NCBI GenBank assembly: GCA_017509685.1
Contig: JAFWPA010000083.1
Coordinates: 1-32,396 of the forward strand
DNA: 32,396 nucleotides
Direction: 5' to 3'
From: Bacteroidales bacterium
Lineage (GTDB): Bacteria; Bacteroidota; Bacteroidia; Bacteroidales; UBA932
How positions within the stretch are numbered: position 1 is the stretch's first letter; the number at the start of each line of letters is the position of its first letter. Position numbers and translations under genes: made by a program. The notes under the pieces were generated by a model. It was not told where the DNA came from and did not search any database. It worked only from the letters and a program-made list of their open reading frames with translations. Shown here in pieces: positions 15,377 through 23,395 of this stretch.

Positions 15377-16095
15377 AAACGCTCATTACCATCTGCGCCC
15401 GCGGCGGCTCCAAAGGCATTCCGGGCAAGAATATCAAGACCATCGCCGGGAAACCGCTGATTGCCTATTCCATCGAGTGCGCCCGCAAGGTGCAGGCGGC
15501 CGTCGGCGCCGATATCATCCTGTCCACGGACTCCGCCGACATCACCGCCGTGGCGGCCTCCCTGGGGTTGGAGACGCCCTACCATCGGCCGGCCGAACTG
15601 GCCAACGACACCTGCGGCAAGCTGGACGCCATCGCCCACGCATGGGCCTGGGCCGAGGAACACTTCGGCTGCCGCTACGACTATGTGCTGGACCTGGACT
15701 GCACCTCTCCCCTGCGCACCCTGCAGGACGTTCTGGAAGGGTTCAAGCTGCTGGAGGCAGACCCGCAGGCCCTGGACATTTTCTCCGTGAGCCCCGCCGG
15801 CCGCAACCCCTATTTCAATATGGTGGAGCAGAAGCCCAGCGGCTACTTTGACCTGGTGATGGAGGGCAGCACCTTCACCACGCGCCAGGGTTCCCCAAAG
15901 GTGTACGACATGAACGGCTCTTTTTATATCTATCGGCGCCGTTTCTTCGAGGAGAACTTGCGGGATCCCAACACTCCCCTGTCCCTGGTGTACATCATGC
16001 CCCACCTGTGCTTCGACCTGGACGAGCGCACGGACTTTGACTATATGAGTTTCCTGCTGGAGCAGAACAAACTAGACTTTACCATCAATGGATAA
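15373..16095 (+). CDS. legF: CMP-legionaminate synthetase (cytidylyltransferase)
   Basis: A 240-residue CMP-nonulosonate synthetase that activates the keto acid with CTP. The N-terminal CTP-binding loop is ARGGSKGIPGKN (9-20). YDYVLDLDCTSPLRT carries the metal/CTP aspartates, and YDMNGSFYIYRR matches the C-terminal substrate region of NeuA/LegF enzymes. Length is normal for single-domain members. The true start is at 15373, where ATG overlaps the legI TGA; the longer open frame upstream is a shadow. It overlaps ptmE by 8 nt. Confidence 0.92.
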   Translation: MKTLITICARGGSKGIPGKNIKTIAGKPLIAYSIECARKVQAAVGADIILSTDSADITAVAASLGLETPYHRPAELANDTCGKLDAIAHAWAWAEEHFGCRYDYVLDLDCTSPLRTLQDVLEGFKLLEADPQALDIFSVSPAGRNPYFNMVEQKPSGYFDLVMEGSTFTTRQGSPKVYDMNGSFYIYRRRFFEENLRDPNTPLSLVYIMPHLCFDLDERTDFDYMSFLLEQNKLDFTING

Positions 16096-17101
16096 TATCA
16101 TCGGAAGAAACGCCAGCGTGCGGGAAGCCCTGGCCCTCATGGAAGACATCGATCTGCTGAAAACCCTCTTCGTGGTGGACGAGGAAGGCCATCTGGTGGG
16201 CACGCTCACCGACGGCGACATCCGTCGCGGCACGTTAAGCGGCAAAAGCATCGATGACACCGTAAGTGCTTTCATGCACCGCAATTTCCGCTCCGTGGTG
16301 GAAGGCGATGTAGATGTGGAATTCCTCAAGGCCTGCCGGGAAAAGGGCATTTTCATTATCCCCGTACTGGATATCACCGGACGGCTGAAAGAAATCATCA
16401 ACCTCAAGGAGAAGAAGAGCATCCTCCCCATCGACGCCGTCCTGATGGCCGGCGGGCAAGGCAAACGGCTGCGTCCCCTCACGGAAAATACGCCCAAGCC
16501 CCTGCTGAAGGTGGGCGGGAAAGCCATCATCGACCACACGATTGACCGCCTGCACAGCTATGGCGTGGGCCGTATCTGCGTGACGGTGAACTACCTGGCC
16601 AGCCAGATGATCGAGCACTTCAAGGATGCGCCGGGTGTGGAATGCGTGCAGGAACAGGAGTTCATGGGCACCATCGGCTCCCTGCGCTTTGTGAAGGACC
16701 TGGGCGAAGAAATCCTGGTGATGAATTCCGACATCCTCACCCAGATTGACTACGAAGCCTTTTACCTGCAGTTCCGCCACAGCGGGGCCGATATGTGCAT
16801 CGCCACCACCCCCTACGATGTCTCCATCCCCTACGGCATCATGGAATTCCGCAACGGACAGGTGAAGTGCATCAAGGAAAAGCCCGTGTTCAACTACTAC
16901 GCCAACGCAGGCATCTACCTCATAAAGAAATCCGTTCTGGATCTCATCCCTGAAGGACGCGTCTTCGACGCCACAGACCTGGTGAACGCCCTAGCCGCCA
17001 ACGGTGGCAAGGTGGTACACTTCCCCATCAACGGTATCTGGATTGATATCGGCAGCTTCGAGGAATATCAGAAGGCCTGCGAACTGGTGGCCAGAGGATA
17101 G
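16088..17101 (+). CDS. ptmE: CBS-domain sugar-phosphate nucleotidyltransferase (PtmE type)
   Basis: A 337-residue two-part protein. Residues about 1-110 form a CBS pair (VREALALMEDIDLLKTLFVVDEEGHLVGTLTDGDIRRG). Residues 115-337 form a nucleotidyltransferase with AGGQGKRLRPLT (121-132), KP at 137-138 and NSD (213-215). The same architecture in Campylobacter PtmE makes GDP-glucosamine, the source of GDP-GlcNAc for legionaminate. It therefore suggests that this operon uses GDP-linked intermediates. CBS pairs usually bind adenosyl ligands, so activity may follow energy state. It is the last gene of the operon. Its stop lies only 4 nt from the convergent waaA stop, with no terminator between. Confidence 0.87.
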   Translation: MDNIIGRNASVREALALMEDIDLLKTLFVVDEEGHLVGTLTDGDIRRGTLSGKSIDDTVSAFMHRNFRSVVEGDVDVEFLKACREKGIFIIPVLDITGRLKEIINLKEKKSILPIDAVLMAGGQGKRLRPLTENTPKPLLKVGGKAIIDHTIDRLHSYGVGRICVTVNYLASQMIEHFKDAPGVECVQEQEFMGTIGSLRFVKDLGEEILVMNSDILTQIDYEAFYLQFRHSGADMCIATTPYDVSIPYGIMEFRNGQVKCIKEKPVFNYYANAGIYLIKKSVLDLIPEGRVFDATDLVNALAANGGKVVHFPINGIWIDIGSFEEYQKACELVARG

Positions 17102-17105
17102 CCTG

Positions 17106-18284
17106 TCAGTCAAATAAGATATGCATGATAGCATCGGTTGCGCCGGCATTTGCCCGGCAGTAATCCGATGCTATTTTCGACTGCCGCTGCAGCTCTTCCG
17201 GATGGGTGGTGAGGTAATCGAACCAGGCCACGGCTTCCTCCGGCCCGTTAACGGACGTGGCGGCGCCCAGGCGCACCAGGGCAGCGCAGTTGGGTTCCCG
17301 CTGATACTTGGGGCCGAAAAGCACGGGCTGCCCGTACACGGCCGGTTCCACCACGCTGTGCGGCACAAATACAAAACCGGCGCCCACCATGGCGGCATAC
17401 CCGTACCGGTACAGGCGGGACAGCATTCCCACCTTGTCTACAATGAGAACCTGAACCTTTTCAATACCGCTTTCTCCGTGCTCGAAATGGGAATAGAGGT
17501 CTCCGCGGCCTCCCACCAGGGAGATAATACGCTGCATGGGTTCGGGATTCATCTCCTTGGGCACCACCATAATCTTTCTGTCCGGATGGGCGTTGGCGAT
17601 GGCAATGACCAGGTCTTCGTCGTGGAAGGAGTGGGTACAGCCGGAGACGAGCACTTTTTCACCGCCGCTCCACTGCTCTACAAGGGCGTTGGACCAAGGC
17701 TCGGAGGCCGTTTTCAGCACGCGGTCTATACGCGGATCCCCCACCTGCGTAACGTTTTGCACGCCGATGCTTTCCAGCAGATTCTTGGAAGTCTTGTCCT
17801 GCACCAACACGTGGCGGTAGCAGGTACGGAAGAAATCACGCCGCCTGTATCCGAGCCAGCCCATCAGGGAGGATTTTTCACTCACGCGCACCGACATGAT
17901 GGACGCGTCGATGCCCCGCCGGCGGATTTCCCGCATCATATGGGGCCACAGCTCTCCAATGGTGAAAATGGCCTTAGAAGGACGTACGATGTCAAAGAAG
18001 CGCCGCATGTTCCGACGGGTGTCGAAGGGCAGGTAAAACACCCAGTCCACCACCGGCCAGTCCTTGCGGGCCTCATATCCGTTGGGCGAGAAGAACGTGA
18101 GCAGGATTTTCCCCTGGGGGTAACGCTCCCGCGCAGCCTCTATCACCGGGCGCGCTTCTTCGAATTCGCCCAGCGAGGCCACGTGAAACCAGATAATCCC
18201 TTCCACGCCACCGCAGGCAGCCTCCAACTGCTGCAGCAACCCTTTCCGTCCTACAATGAGTTTCTTGGTCTTTTCCCAGTTCAT
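17106..18284 (-). CDS. waaA: Kdo transferase (GT30), without the usual N-terminal anchor
   Basis: A 392-residue GT-B transferase that adds Kdo from CMP-Kdo to lipid A precursor at the inner face of the inner membrane. Recognised by FHVASLGEFEEARP, with Glu40 as the expected catalytic base, ILLTFFSPNGYEARK, GDPRIDRV, and the C-terminal nucleotide site VGAGFVFVPHSVVEPAVYGQPVLFGP. The ATG at 18284 overlaps the uvrA TGA as TGATG, so translation is probably coupled; a GTG one codon upstream is an alternative. Compared with typical WaaA, the roughly 20-residue N-terminal membrane segment is absent: the protein begins directly at the soluble NWEKTKKLIVGRKG region. Membrane contact must then rely on other surfaces, or the protein is a shortened variant. 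Confidence 0.88.
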   Translation of the reverse strand: MNWEKTKKLIVGRKGLLQQLEAACGGVEGIIWFHVASLGEFEEARPVIEAARERYPQGKILLTFFSPNGYEARKDWPVVDWVFYLPFDTRRNMRRFFDIVRPSKAIFTIGELWPHMMREIRRRGIDASIMSVRVSEKSSLMGWLGYRRRDFFRTCYRHVLVQDKTSKNLLESIGVQNVTQVGDPRIDRVLKTASEPWSNALVEQWSGGEKVLVSGCTHSFHDEDLVIAIANAHPDRKIMVVPKEMNPEPMQRIISLVGGRGDLYSHFEHGESGIEKVQVLIVDKVGMLSRLYRYGYAAMVGAGFVFVPHSVVEPAVYGQPVLFGPKYQREPNCAALVRLGAATSVNGPEEAVAWFDYLTTHPEELQRQSKIASDYCRANAGATDAIMHILFD

Positions 18285-21115
18285 CACTTCACCTCCAGAT
18301 ACTTGGCAGTAAACGTCTTACCCTGTTTCACCAGGTCTTCCGGCGTACCGGCAAAGACCACCTCGCCGCCCTTGTCGCCGGCGTCGGGGCCCAGGTCGAT
18401 GACCCAGTCGGCGCTGCGGATTACGTCCAGATTATGCTCCACCACAATCACGGTGTGGCCCTTGGAAAGGAGCACGTCGAAGGCCTTGAGCAGTTTCTCC
18501 ACGTCGTAGAAATGCAGGCCGGTGGTGGGTTCGTCGAAGATGAACATGATGCGCTCCCGCCCGCCGGAAGCCAGGGACAGGAAGTAGGCCAGCTTGATAC
18601 GCTGGCTCTCGCCCCCGGACAACGTACTGGACGGCTGTCCCAGTTTGATATAGCCCAGGCCCACGTCCTTGAGCGGCTGCAGCTTCTGGGCAATGGACTT
18701 GGCGGCATCCTCCTTCTGCGCGCCGAAGAAGTCGATGGCCTGCTCCACGCTCATGTTCAAGATGTCGTCCACGTTCAGGCCCTGGTAACGGACCTCCAGG
18801 ATTTCCGGCTTGAAGCGCTTGCCGCCGCAGCTTTCGCACACCATGGTCACATCGGCCATGAACTGCATGCCAATCTTCACGAAGCCGTCGCCCTGGCACT
18901 CGGGGCACCGGCCGCCCTCCTGGTTGAAGGAGAAGTAACTGGGCGTGAAGCCGTTGATGCGGGCGTACTGCTGGTCGGAGAGGAGCTTGCGGATGTCGTC
19001 GTACACCTTGAGGTACGTCACTGCGTTGGAACGGGAACTGCGGCCGATAGGATTCTGGTCCACGTACTCCACGCGCGTGATGCGCCCCAGGTCTCCGGAC
19101 AAACCCTTGAACGTACCCGGCAGGTCCCCGGTCTCGTTCAGGCGCCGGTGCAGGGCCGGGTACAGGATGTCCCCCACCAGCGAGCTCTTTCCGCTGCCGG
19201 AAACGCCGCTCACCACCGTGAACGCGTTCAACGGGAACTGCACGTCAGTGTCTTTCAGGTTATTCTGCATGGCCCCTTCCACGGTAATCGAATACCTCCA
19301 GGGGTTCTTTTCCCGCACATACGGCTTGCGGACGCCCGCTAGGTACTGCAAGGTAAGGGACCGCCCGGCTTCACCGGGCATCTGCTCCAGGGACCCTTCA
19401 AACACCACCTCACCGCCGTTAACCCCGGCGCGGGGGCCCAGGTCGATGACCCAGTCGGCGGACCGGATGATTTCGGCGTCGTGTTCCACCACCACCACCG
19501 TGTTGCCGATGTCCCGCAGACGCTTGAGCACGGCGATAAGCCGGTCCGTATCCCGCGGATGCAGGCCGATGGAAGGCTCGTCCAGGATGTACAGGGAGCC
19601 CACCAGGGAGCTTCCCAGCGCCGTCACCAGATTCACACGCTGGCTCTCGCCGCCAGACAGCGTGTTCATGGTACGGCTCAAGGTGAGATACCCCAGCCCC
19701 ACATCCTGGATGCACTGCAGACGGTACTGTATCTCTTCAATGGCCTTCCCGGCGATAGACAGTTCGTGTTCCGTAAGACGGCACGTCTTGAACCATCCCA
19801 ACAGTTCATCCACCGTCATGCTCAGTAGTTCGTGGATGGTTTTTCCGGCCACTTTCACATACAGGGCCTCCGGGCGCAAGCGGCTTCCGCCGCAAGCGTG
19901 GCAGGTAGTACGGCCGCTGTACCGGGACAGCATATATTTATATTGTATCTTATACCGGTTACTCTCTACCCATTCGAAGAACTGGTCCAGTCCGCAAAAA
20001 TCACTGGGGTCCTCATAATTCCCCCGATAGGTCCAGATAATGCGCTTCTGCTCCGCCGTAAGCTTGGCATACGGCTCAAAGATGGGAATGTCAAACCGTT
20101 CGGCATTCTTGATGAGCTGGTCCTTGAACCAACCCATCTTGTCCCCTCTCCAGCACGCGATGGCCCCGTCATAAATACTCTTGGTCTTGTCCGGCACCAC
20201 CAGGTCCTCGCTCACCCCCACAATCTTTCCCAATCCCCCGCACACCGGGCAAGCCCCCAACGGGCTGTTAAAACTGAACAGATACTCATCCGGCTTCCGA
20301 AATACCATTCCATCCCGCTCAAACCTTGAGCAGAAATGCAAAAGTCCGGGTATGCCCTGGACCTGGTCCAACACCTGCAATTTTTCCCATAAGAACATGT
20401 CCCCCTCCCCTTTGTCAAATGCCGTCTGAATTGAACTGTGAAGACGAGTGCACATATCCTCGTCCAGGGATGAGGACAACTTGACGCGGTCTATTAAGAG
20501 AAGCAGATTATCGGGGTAGTTCCCATCCATTTGCATTACCTCTTCAATGCTCAGAATCTGCTCATTATCAGGGTTGAAGAAACGGCTGAAGCCTTCTTCT
20601 TTCAGAGAAAGCATGTACTCAACTTTGTCGGAACGGGACTGCCAGCGGGTTTCGGCCAGGATGTACCAGGCGTGCGGATGACCATCGGCCAGGACGGCCA
20701 GGACGTCCCCTACGGTGTGGGCTTTCACCTCTTCCCCGCTCACGGGGGAATAGGTGCGGCCGATGCGGGCAAAGAGGATGCGCAGATAGTCGTAGATTTC
20801 CGTGGTGGTGGCTACGGTACTGCGGGGATTCTTGATGTTGACCTTCTGCTCGATGGCGATGGCGGGGGGAATGCCCTCGATGACGTCTACGTCGGGCTTG
20901 GACATACGTCCCAGGAACTGCCGGGCATAGGAGGAAAGGCTTTCGGCGAAGCGGCGCTGCCCTTCGGCGAACAGGGTGTCGAAGGCCAGGGAGCTCTTGC
21001 CGCTGCCGGAAACGCCGGTAATCACCACCAGGCGGTTACGGGGAATCTCCACCGTAATCTCCTTGAGGTTGTTCACCCGGGCCTTTCTGACAATGATATT
21101 TCCCTCTTGCGGCAT
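18284..21115 (-). CDS. uvrA: Excinuclease ABC subunit A
   Basis: A 943-residue DNA-damage recognition ATPase of nucleotide excision repair. Two ABC modules: Walker A GVSGSGKSS (34-42) and again later (GVSGSGKSSLVGDIL), with signature motifs LSGGESQRVNL and LSGGESQRIKL and Walker B LYILDEPSIGLHPRD and MFIFDEPTTGLHFYD. The zinc-binding CXXC pairs are in CPVCGG/CHACGG and CPECQGDG/CESCGG. The start at 21115 (MPQEGNIIVRKARVNNLKEI) is chosen over the in-frame ATG at 21133 because it matches UvrA N-termini and lies 6 nt from a TATCTTTG box, while the longer start would sit on top of that box. Its TGA overlaps the waaA start. Confidence 0.97.
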   Translation of the reverse strand: MPQEGNIIVRKARVNNLKEITVEIPRNRLVVITGVSGSGKSSLAFDTLFAEGQRRFAESLSSYARQFLGRMSKPDVDVIEGIPPAIAIEQKVNIKNPRSTVATTTEIYDYLRILFARIGRTYSPVSGEEVKAHTVGDVLAVLADGHPHAWYILAETRWQSRSDKVEYMLSLKEEGFSRFFNPDNEQILSIEEVMQMDGNYPDNLLLLIDRVKLSSSLDEDMCTRLHSSIQTAFDKGEGDMFLWEKLQVLDQVQGIPGLLHFCSRFERDGMVFRKPDEYLFSFNSPLGACPVCGGLGKIVGVSEDLVVPDKTKSIYDGAIACWRGDKMGWFKDQLIKNAERFDIPIFEPYAKLTAEQKRIIWTYRGNYEDPSDFCGLDQFFEWVESNRYKIQYKYMLSRYSGRTTCHACGGSRLRPEALYVKVAGKTIHELLSMTVDELLGWFKTCRLTEHELSIAGKAIEEIQYRLQCIQDVGLGYLTLSRTMNTLSGGESQRVNLVTALGSSLVGSLYILDEPSIGLHPRDTDRLIAVLKRLRDIGNTVVVVEHDAEIIRSADWVIDLGPRAGVNGGEVVFEGSLEQMPGEAGRSLTLQYLAGVRKPYVREKNPWRYSITVEGAMQNNLKDTDVQFPLNAFTVVSGVSGSGKSSLVGDILYPALHRRLNETGDLPGTFKGLSGDLGRITRVEYVDQNPIGRSSRSNAVTYLKVYDDIRKLLSDQQYARINGFTPSYFSFNQEGGRCPECQGDGFVKIGMQFMADVTMVCESCGGKRFKPEILEVRYQGLNVDDILNMSVEQAIDFFGAQKEDAAKSIAQKLQPLKDVGLGYIKLGQPSSTLSGGESQRIKLAYFLSLASGGRERIMFIFDEPTTGLHFYDVEKLLKAFDVLLSKGHTVIVVEHNLDVIRSADWVIDLGPDAGDKGGEVVFAGTPEDLVKQGKTFTAKYLEVK

Positions 21116-21121
21116 AGATTG

Positions 21122-21129
21122 CAAAGATA
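21122..21129 (-). promoter_or_regulatory. -7 box of uvrA, implying a leaderless mRNA
   Basis: Minus-strand TATCTTTG, an exact TAnnTTTG match, ends 6 nt before the uvrA ATG at 21115. This is the same spacing as at rfbC and at the divergent DUF3667 gene. Confidence 0.6.
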
Positions 21130-21151
21130 GCAAAATTGACGCAATTTTTTG

Positions 21152-21159
21152 TAACTTTG
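21152..21159 (+). promoter_or_regulatory. -7 box of the DUF3667 gene, implying a leaderless mRNA
   Basis: TAACTTTG matches TAnnTTTG and ends 6 nt before the ATG at 21166. Divergent from the uvrA box; the two boxes are only 22 bp apart, so the promoters overlap and may compete. Confidence 0.6.
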
Positions 21160-21165
21160 CGTGTA

Positions 21166-22095
21166 ATGAGAAAGATACCGGATACCATCAAAGTACGCTG
21201 GCGCGCTTTTACCATCTGGCAGAAACTGGGGTACAACCCCTGGCACAAGCCCAAGGAGAAGAAAAAGCGCGTCAGAAAAGGAAACGCGTTTTACAAAGGG
21301 GCCTTCGACACCATTCCCTTCCTGAACGACGACGCCAAGCGCACGTTCTCCCACCTGCTGCTGCGTCCCGGTTATATGATGCGGGACTACATCCGCGGAG
21401 ACAACGAGCGTTATCTGGCCCCGTTAACCGCGCTCATCATCTTCTATGCCTTCTTCGCCCTGGTATCGGCCGTCCTGCAGCCTGTCCAGAAAGAGACCCG
21501 GGCCCAGCGGGTAGTGGAACAGTTGAGTATGGATAATGTAGACCTGGACGATATAAATAGTAGAGTCCACGGTGAAGACAGCACCTACACCACCTCATCA
21601 AGGGCCTTCAGCGTCCTCCAGAACGCTACCAAACTGATGCGTACCGGCTACATCTACCTGCACCTGGACCAGTTCCCCGAAGAGGTGGATACCCAGCACG
21701 AATCCTCCATCGCCGCCCTGGAAAACACCCTGCGCAGCCAGGGTATTCCCCTGTTCATCGGCAAGTTCATCCTGCTGTGGCTGGCCCTGGGCGTGGCGCT
21801 CCGGCGCTATAAGGTAGGGATGGCGGCGTGCGCGGCCATATCGGCCTACACCCTGTGCCAGTTCAGCTTCTTCATGCTCTTCGCCGTGCTGCTTACGTGG
21901 GGAAAGAGTGCCTCCATCAGCACCGTCCTGATGGGCGTGCTGCTCACGTTCGACCTGCACCAACTGCTGGGCATCAGCTACAAGAAGAGCATCCGGCGCG
22001 CCATTGCGGTGGGCATCCACTACGGCCTCATCTTCTGCGGCATGCTGCTCCTTTTCAGCCTGCTTTCCGTAGGCGTGGCCTATTACCAGAATTAA
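21166..22095 (+). CDS. DUF3667-family membrane protein
   Basis: A 309-residue protein of a Bacteroidetes-typical family of unknown function. The N-terminal 70 residues are basic and soluble (IPDTIKVRWRAFTIWQKLGYNPWHKPKEKKKRVRK). Then follows the family hallmark FLNDDAKRTFSHLLLRPGYMMRDYIRGDNERYLAPLTALIIFYAFFALVSAV, in which a threaded RPG-MxRDYIxG motif precedes the first membrane segment. A central soluble loop (about residues 110-190) leads to about four C-terminal membrane segments. The start at 21166 is preferred to 21136 because the promoter box lies between them. It is followed after 15 nt by the M48/TerB-like peptidase gene, suggesting an operon. No function is proposed. Confidence 0.75.
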   Translation: MRKIPDTIKVRWRAFTIWQKLGYNPWHKPKEKKKRVRKGNAFYKGAFDTIPFLNDDAKRTFSHLLLRPGYMMRDYIRGDNERYLAPLTALIIFYAFFALVSAVLQPVQKETRAQRVVEQLSMDNVDLDDINSRVHGEDSTYTTSSRAFSVLQNATKLMRTGYIYLHLDQFPEEVDTQHESSIAALENTLRSQGIPLFIGKFILLWLALGVALRRYKVGMAACAAISAYTLCQFSFFMLFAVLLTWGKSASISTVLMGVLLTFDLHQLLGISYKKSIRRAIAVGIHYGLIFCGMLLLFSLLSVGVAYYQN

Positions 22096-22110
22096 TTAAC
22101 ACTAACTGAT

Positions 22111-23325
22111 ATGACCCGAGTATTACAACCCGAGATTGCTCTTGAAAAGAACCTCGCCGCGCAGATTTACCACGCCCTGGAAGGCGACGTAGTGCGCTTT
22201 GTCCTCAAGAACGCCGAAGAAACCTCCGACGACGAATACTGGCGCAGCCACATGGAAGGCCACTGCATGAAGGCCGACGAAAAACTGCTGGGCAACTTCT
22301 ACAGAATGTGCATGGATGTCAAGCGCAGGCTGTCCTTCGACGAGCCCGTAGACTTTTACGTCACGGGCGATTCCTCCATCAACGCTTTCTCCATTGCGGC
22401 CGAAGACGAGGGACATCCCCACATCGTGAACGTGAATTCAGAACTGTTCAACCTGATGAGCGAGGACGAACTCAAGTTTGTGGTGGGACACGAACTGGGA
22501 CATCTGATTAACCAGGACACCGCCCTGCGGCGCCTCATCAATTTCGTCTATCCGCCCCAGGTTTCCCAGATTCCCCTTACCCTGCAGTACAAGATCCACC
22601 TGCACGACAACCTGGCCGAACTGGTGGCCGACCGCTACGGCTACATCGCCTGCGGTAACCTGGACGCCTGCGTCACGGCCTTCTTCAAGATGGCGTCGGG
22701 CCTGGACTTGGGGAAAATGCAGGTGAGCATCGAAGAGCTCCTGAACAACAACAGCGAGCACCTGGATTACTTCCTGCACGGCGGCGGCATGAGCCATTTC
22801 GACCATCCCGTGAATCCCATCCGCGTGCAGGCCATCAACCTGTTCGCCACGGCCCTTAACCAGGAAGAACTGGACAAGGGGATGGACGAACTCATCCAGA
22901 TTCTCCTGAAGGTGGGCAATCACCCCCTGGACGAACCTATGTCCATCTTCGTGGCCACTGCCGGCATCATCGCCGCCAACGTGGACGGCAAGGTGACCAA
23001 GGAAGAGTACGAACACATCATCGGCACGCTGGCCGGCAGCCACATCTTCCCCAAGGATTTCCTGGATGCCGTGGCCAAAGCCGACGTAGACAAACTGTTC
23101 CAGGATTCGGTGAACGCCATTCTCAGCATCAACCCCAACCTGAAGCCCAACCTGCTGGAATACATCATCGGCATTATGCTGGCCGACAAGGAAATCGGGG
23201 AGAAGGAGGTGAACTTCGTCTATAATATCGGCCAGAGAATGGGCCTGAGCATCAAGGAGATTTCCATTATCTTCGCCAATATGGTCCAGCGCAACTTCAA
23301 CCCCAGCCTGGACGCCATTTCCTAA
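22111..23325 (+). CDS. Soluble M48 metallopeptidase with C-terminal TerB-like domain
   Basis: A 404-residue zinc peptidase-like protein. The active site is HELGH (127-131) in LKFVVGHELGHLINQD, with Glu170 of NLAELVADRYG as the expected third ligand. These are gluzincin features of the M48 (HtpX/Ste24) group. Unlike HtpX it has no membrane segments and no signal peptide, so it should act in the cytoplasm. Residues from about 270 on form an acidic helical region (FVATAGIIAANVDGKVTKEEYEHIIGTLA...LADKEIGEKEVNFVYNIGQRMGLS) like the TerB/tellurite-resistance fold, including a DGKVTKEE-type motif. It is probably co-transcribed with the DUF3667 gene. The substrate is unknown; stress-related turnover is a guess from the domains. 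Confidence 0.82.
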   Translation: MTRVLQPEIALEKNLAAQIYHALEGDVVRFVLKNAEETSDDEYWRSHMEGHCMKADEKLLGNFYRMCMDVKRRLSFDEPVDFYVTGDSSINAFSIAAEDEGHPHIVNVNSELFNLMSEDELKFVVGHELGHLINQDTALRRLINFVYPPQVSQIPLTLQYKIHLHDNLAELVADRYGYIACGNLDACVTAFFKMASGLDLGKMQVSIEELLNNNSEHLDYFLHGGGMSHFDHPVNPIRVQAINLFATALNQEELDKGMDELIQILLKVGNHPLDEPMSIFVATAGIIAANVDGKVTKEEYEHIIGTLAGSHIFPKDFLDAVAKADVDKLFQDSVNAILSINPNLKPNLLEYIIGIMLADKEIGEKEVNFVYNIGQRMGLSIKEISIIFANMVQRNFNPSLDAIS

Positions 23326-23335
23326 ACGTCCGTGC

Positions 23336-23382
23336 ATAAAAAAACAGGTCCGGCCGCATCACAAGCGCCGGACCTGCTTTTT
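23336..23382. terminator. Bidirectional terminator between M48 gene and susD
   Basis: A perfect 10-bp stem, CAGGTCCGGC (23345-23354) with GCCGGACCTG (23367-23376). It is flanked by an A run on the left and a T run (23378-23382) on the right. It fits termination of both convergent transcripts, the M48 gene (plus) and susCD (minus). Confidence 0.93.
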
Positions 23383-23395
23383 GTATAGGAATCAG

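Noticed and set aside
17106-18284. waaA as the legionaminate transferase of the neighbouring operon
   Set aside because: It is on the opposite strand, coupled to uvrA, and its motifs fit ordinary GT30 Kdo transferases. Nothing in the sequence points to a changed donor.
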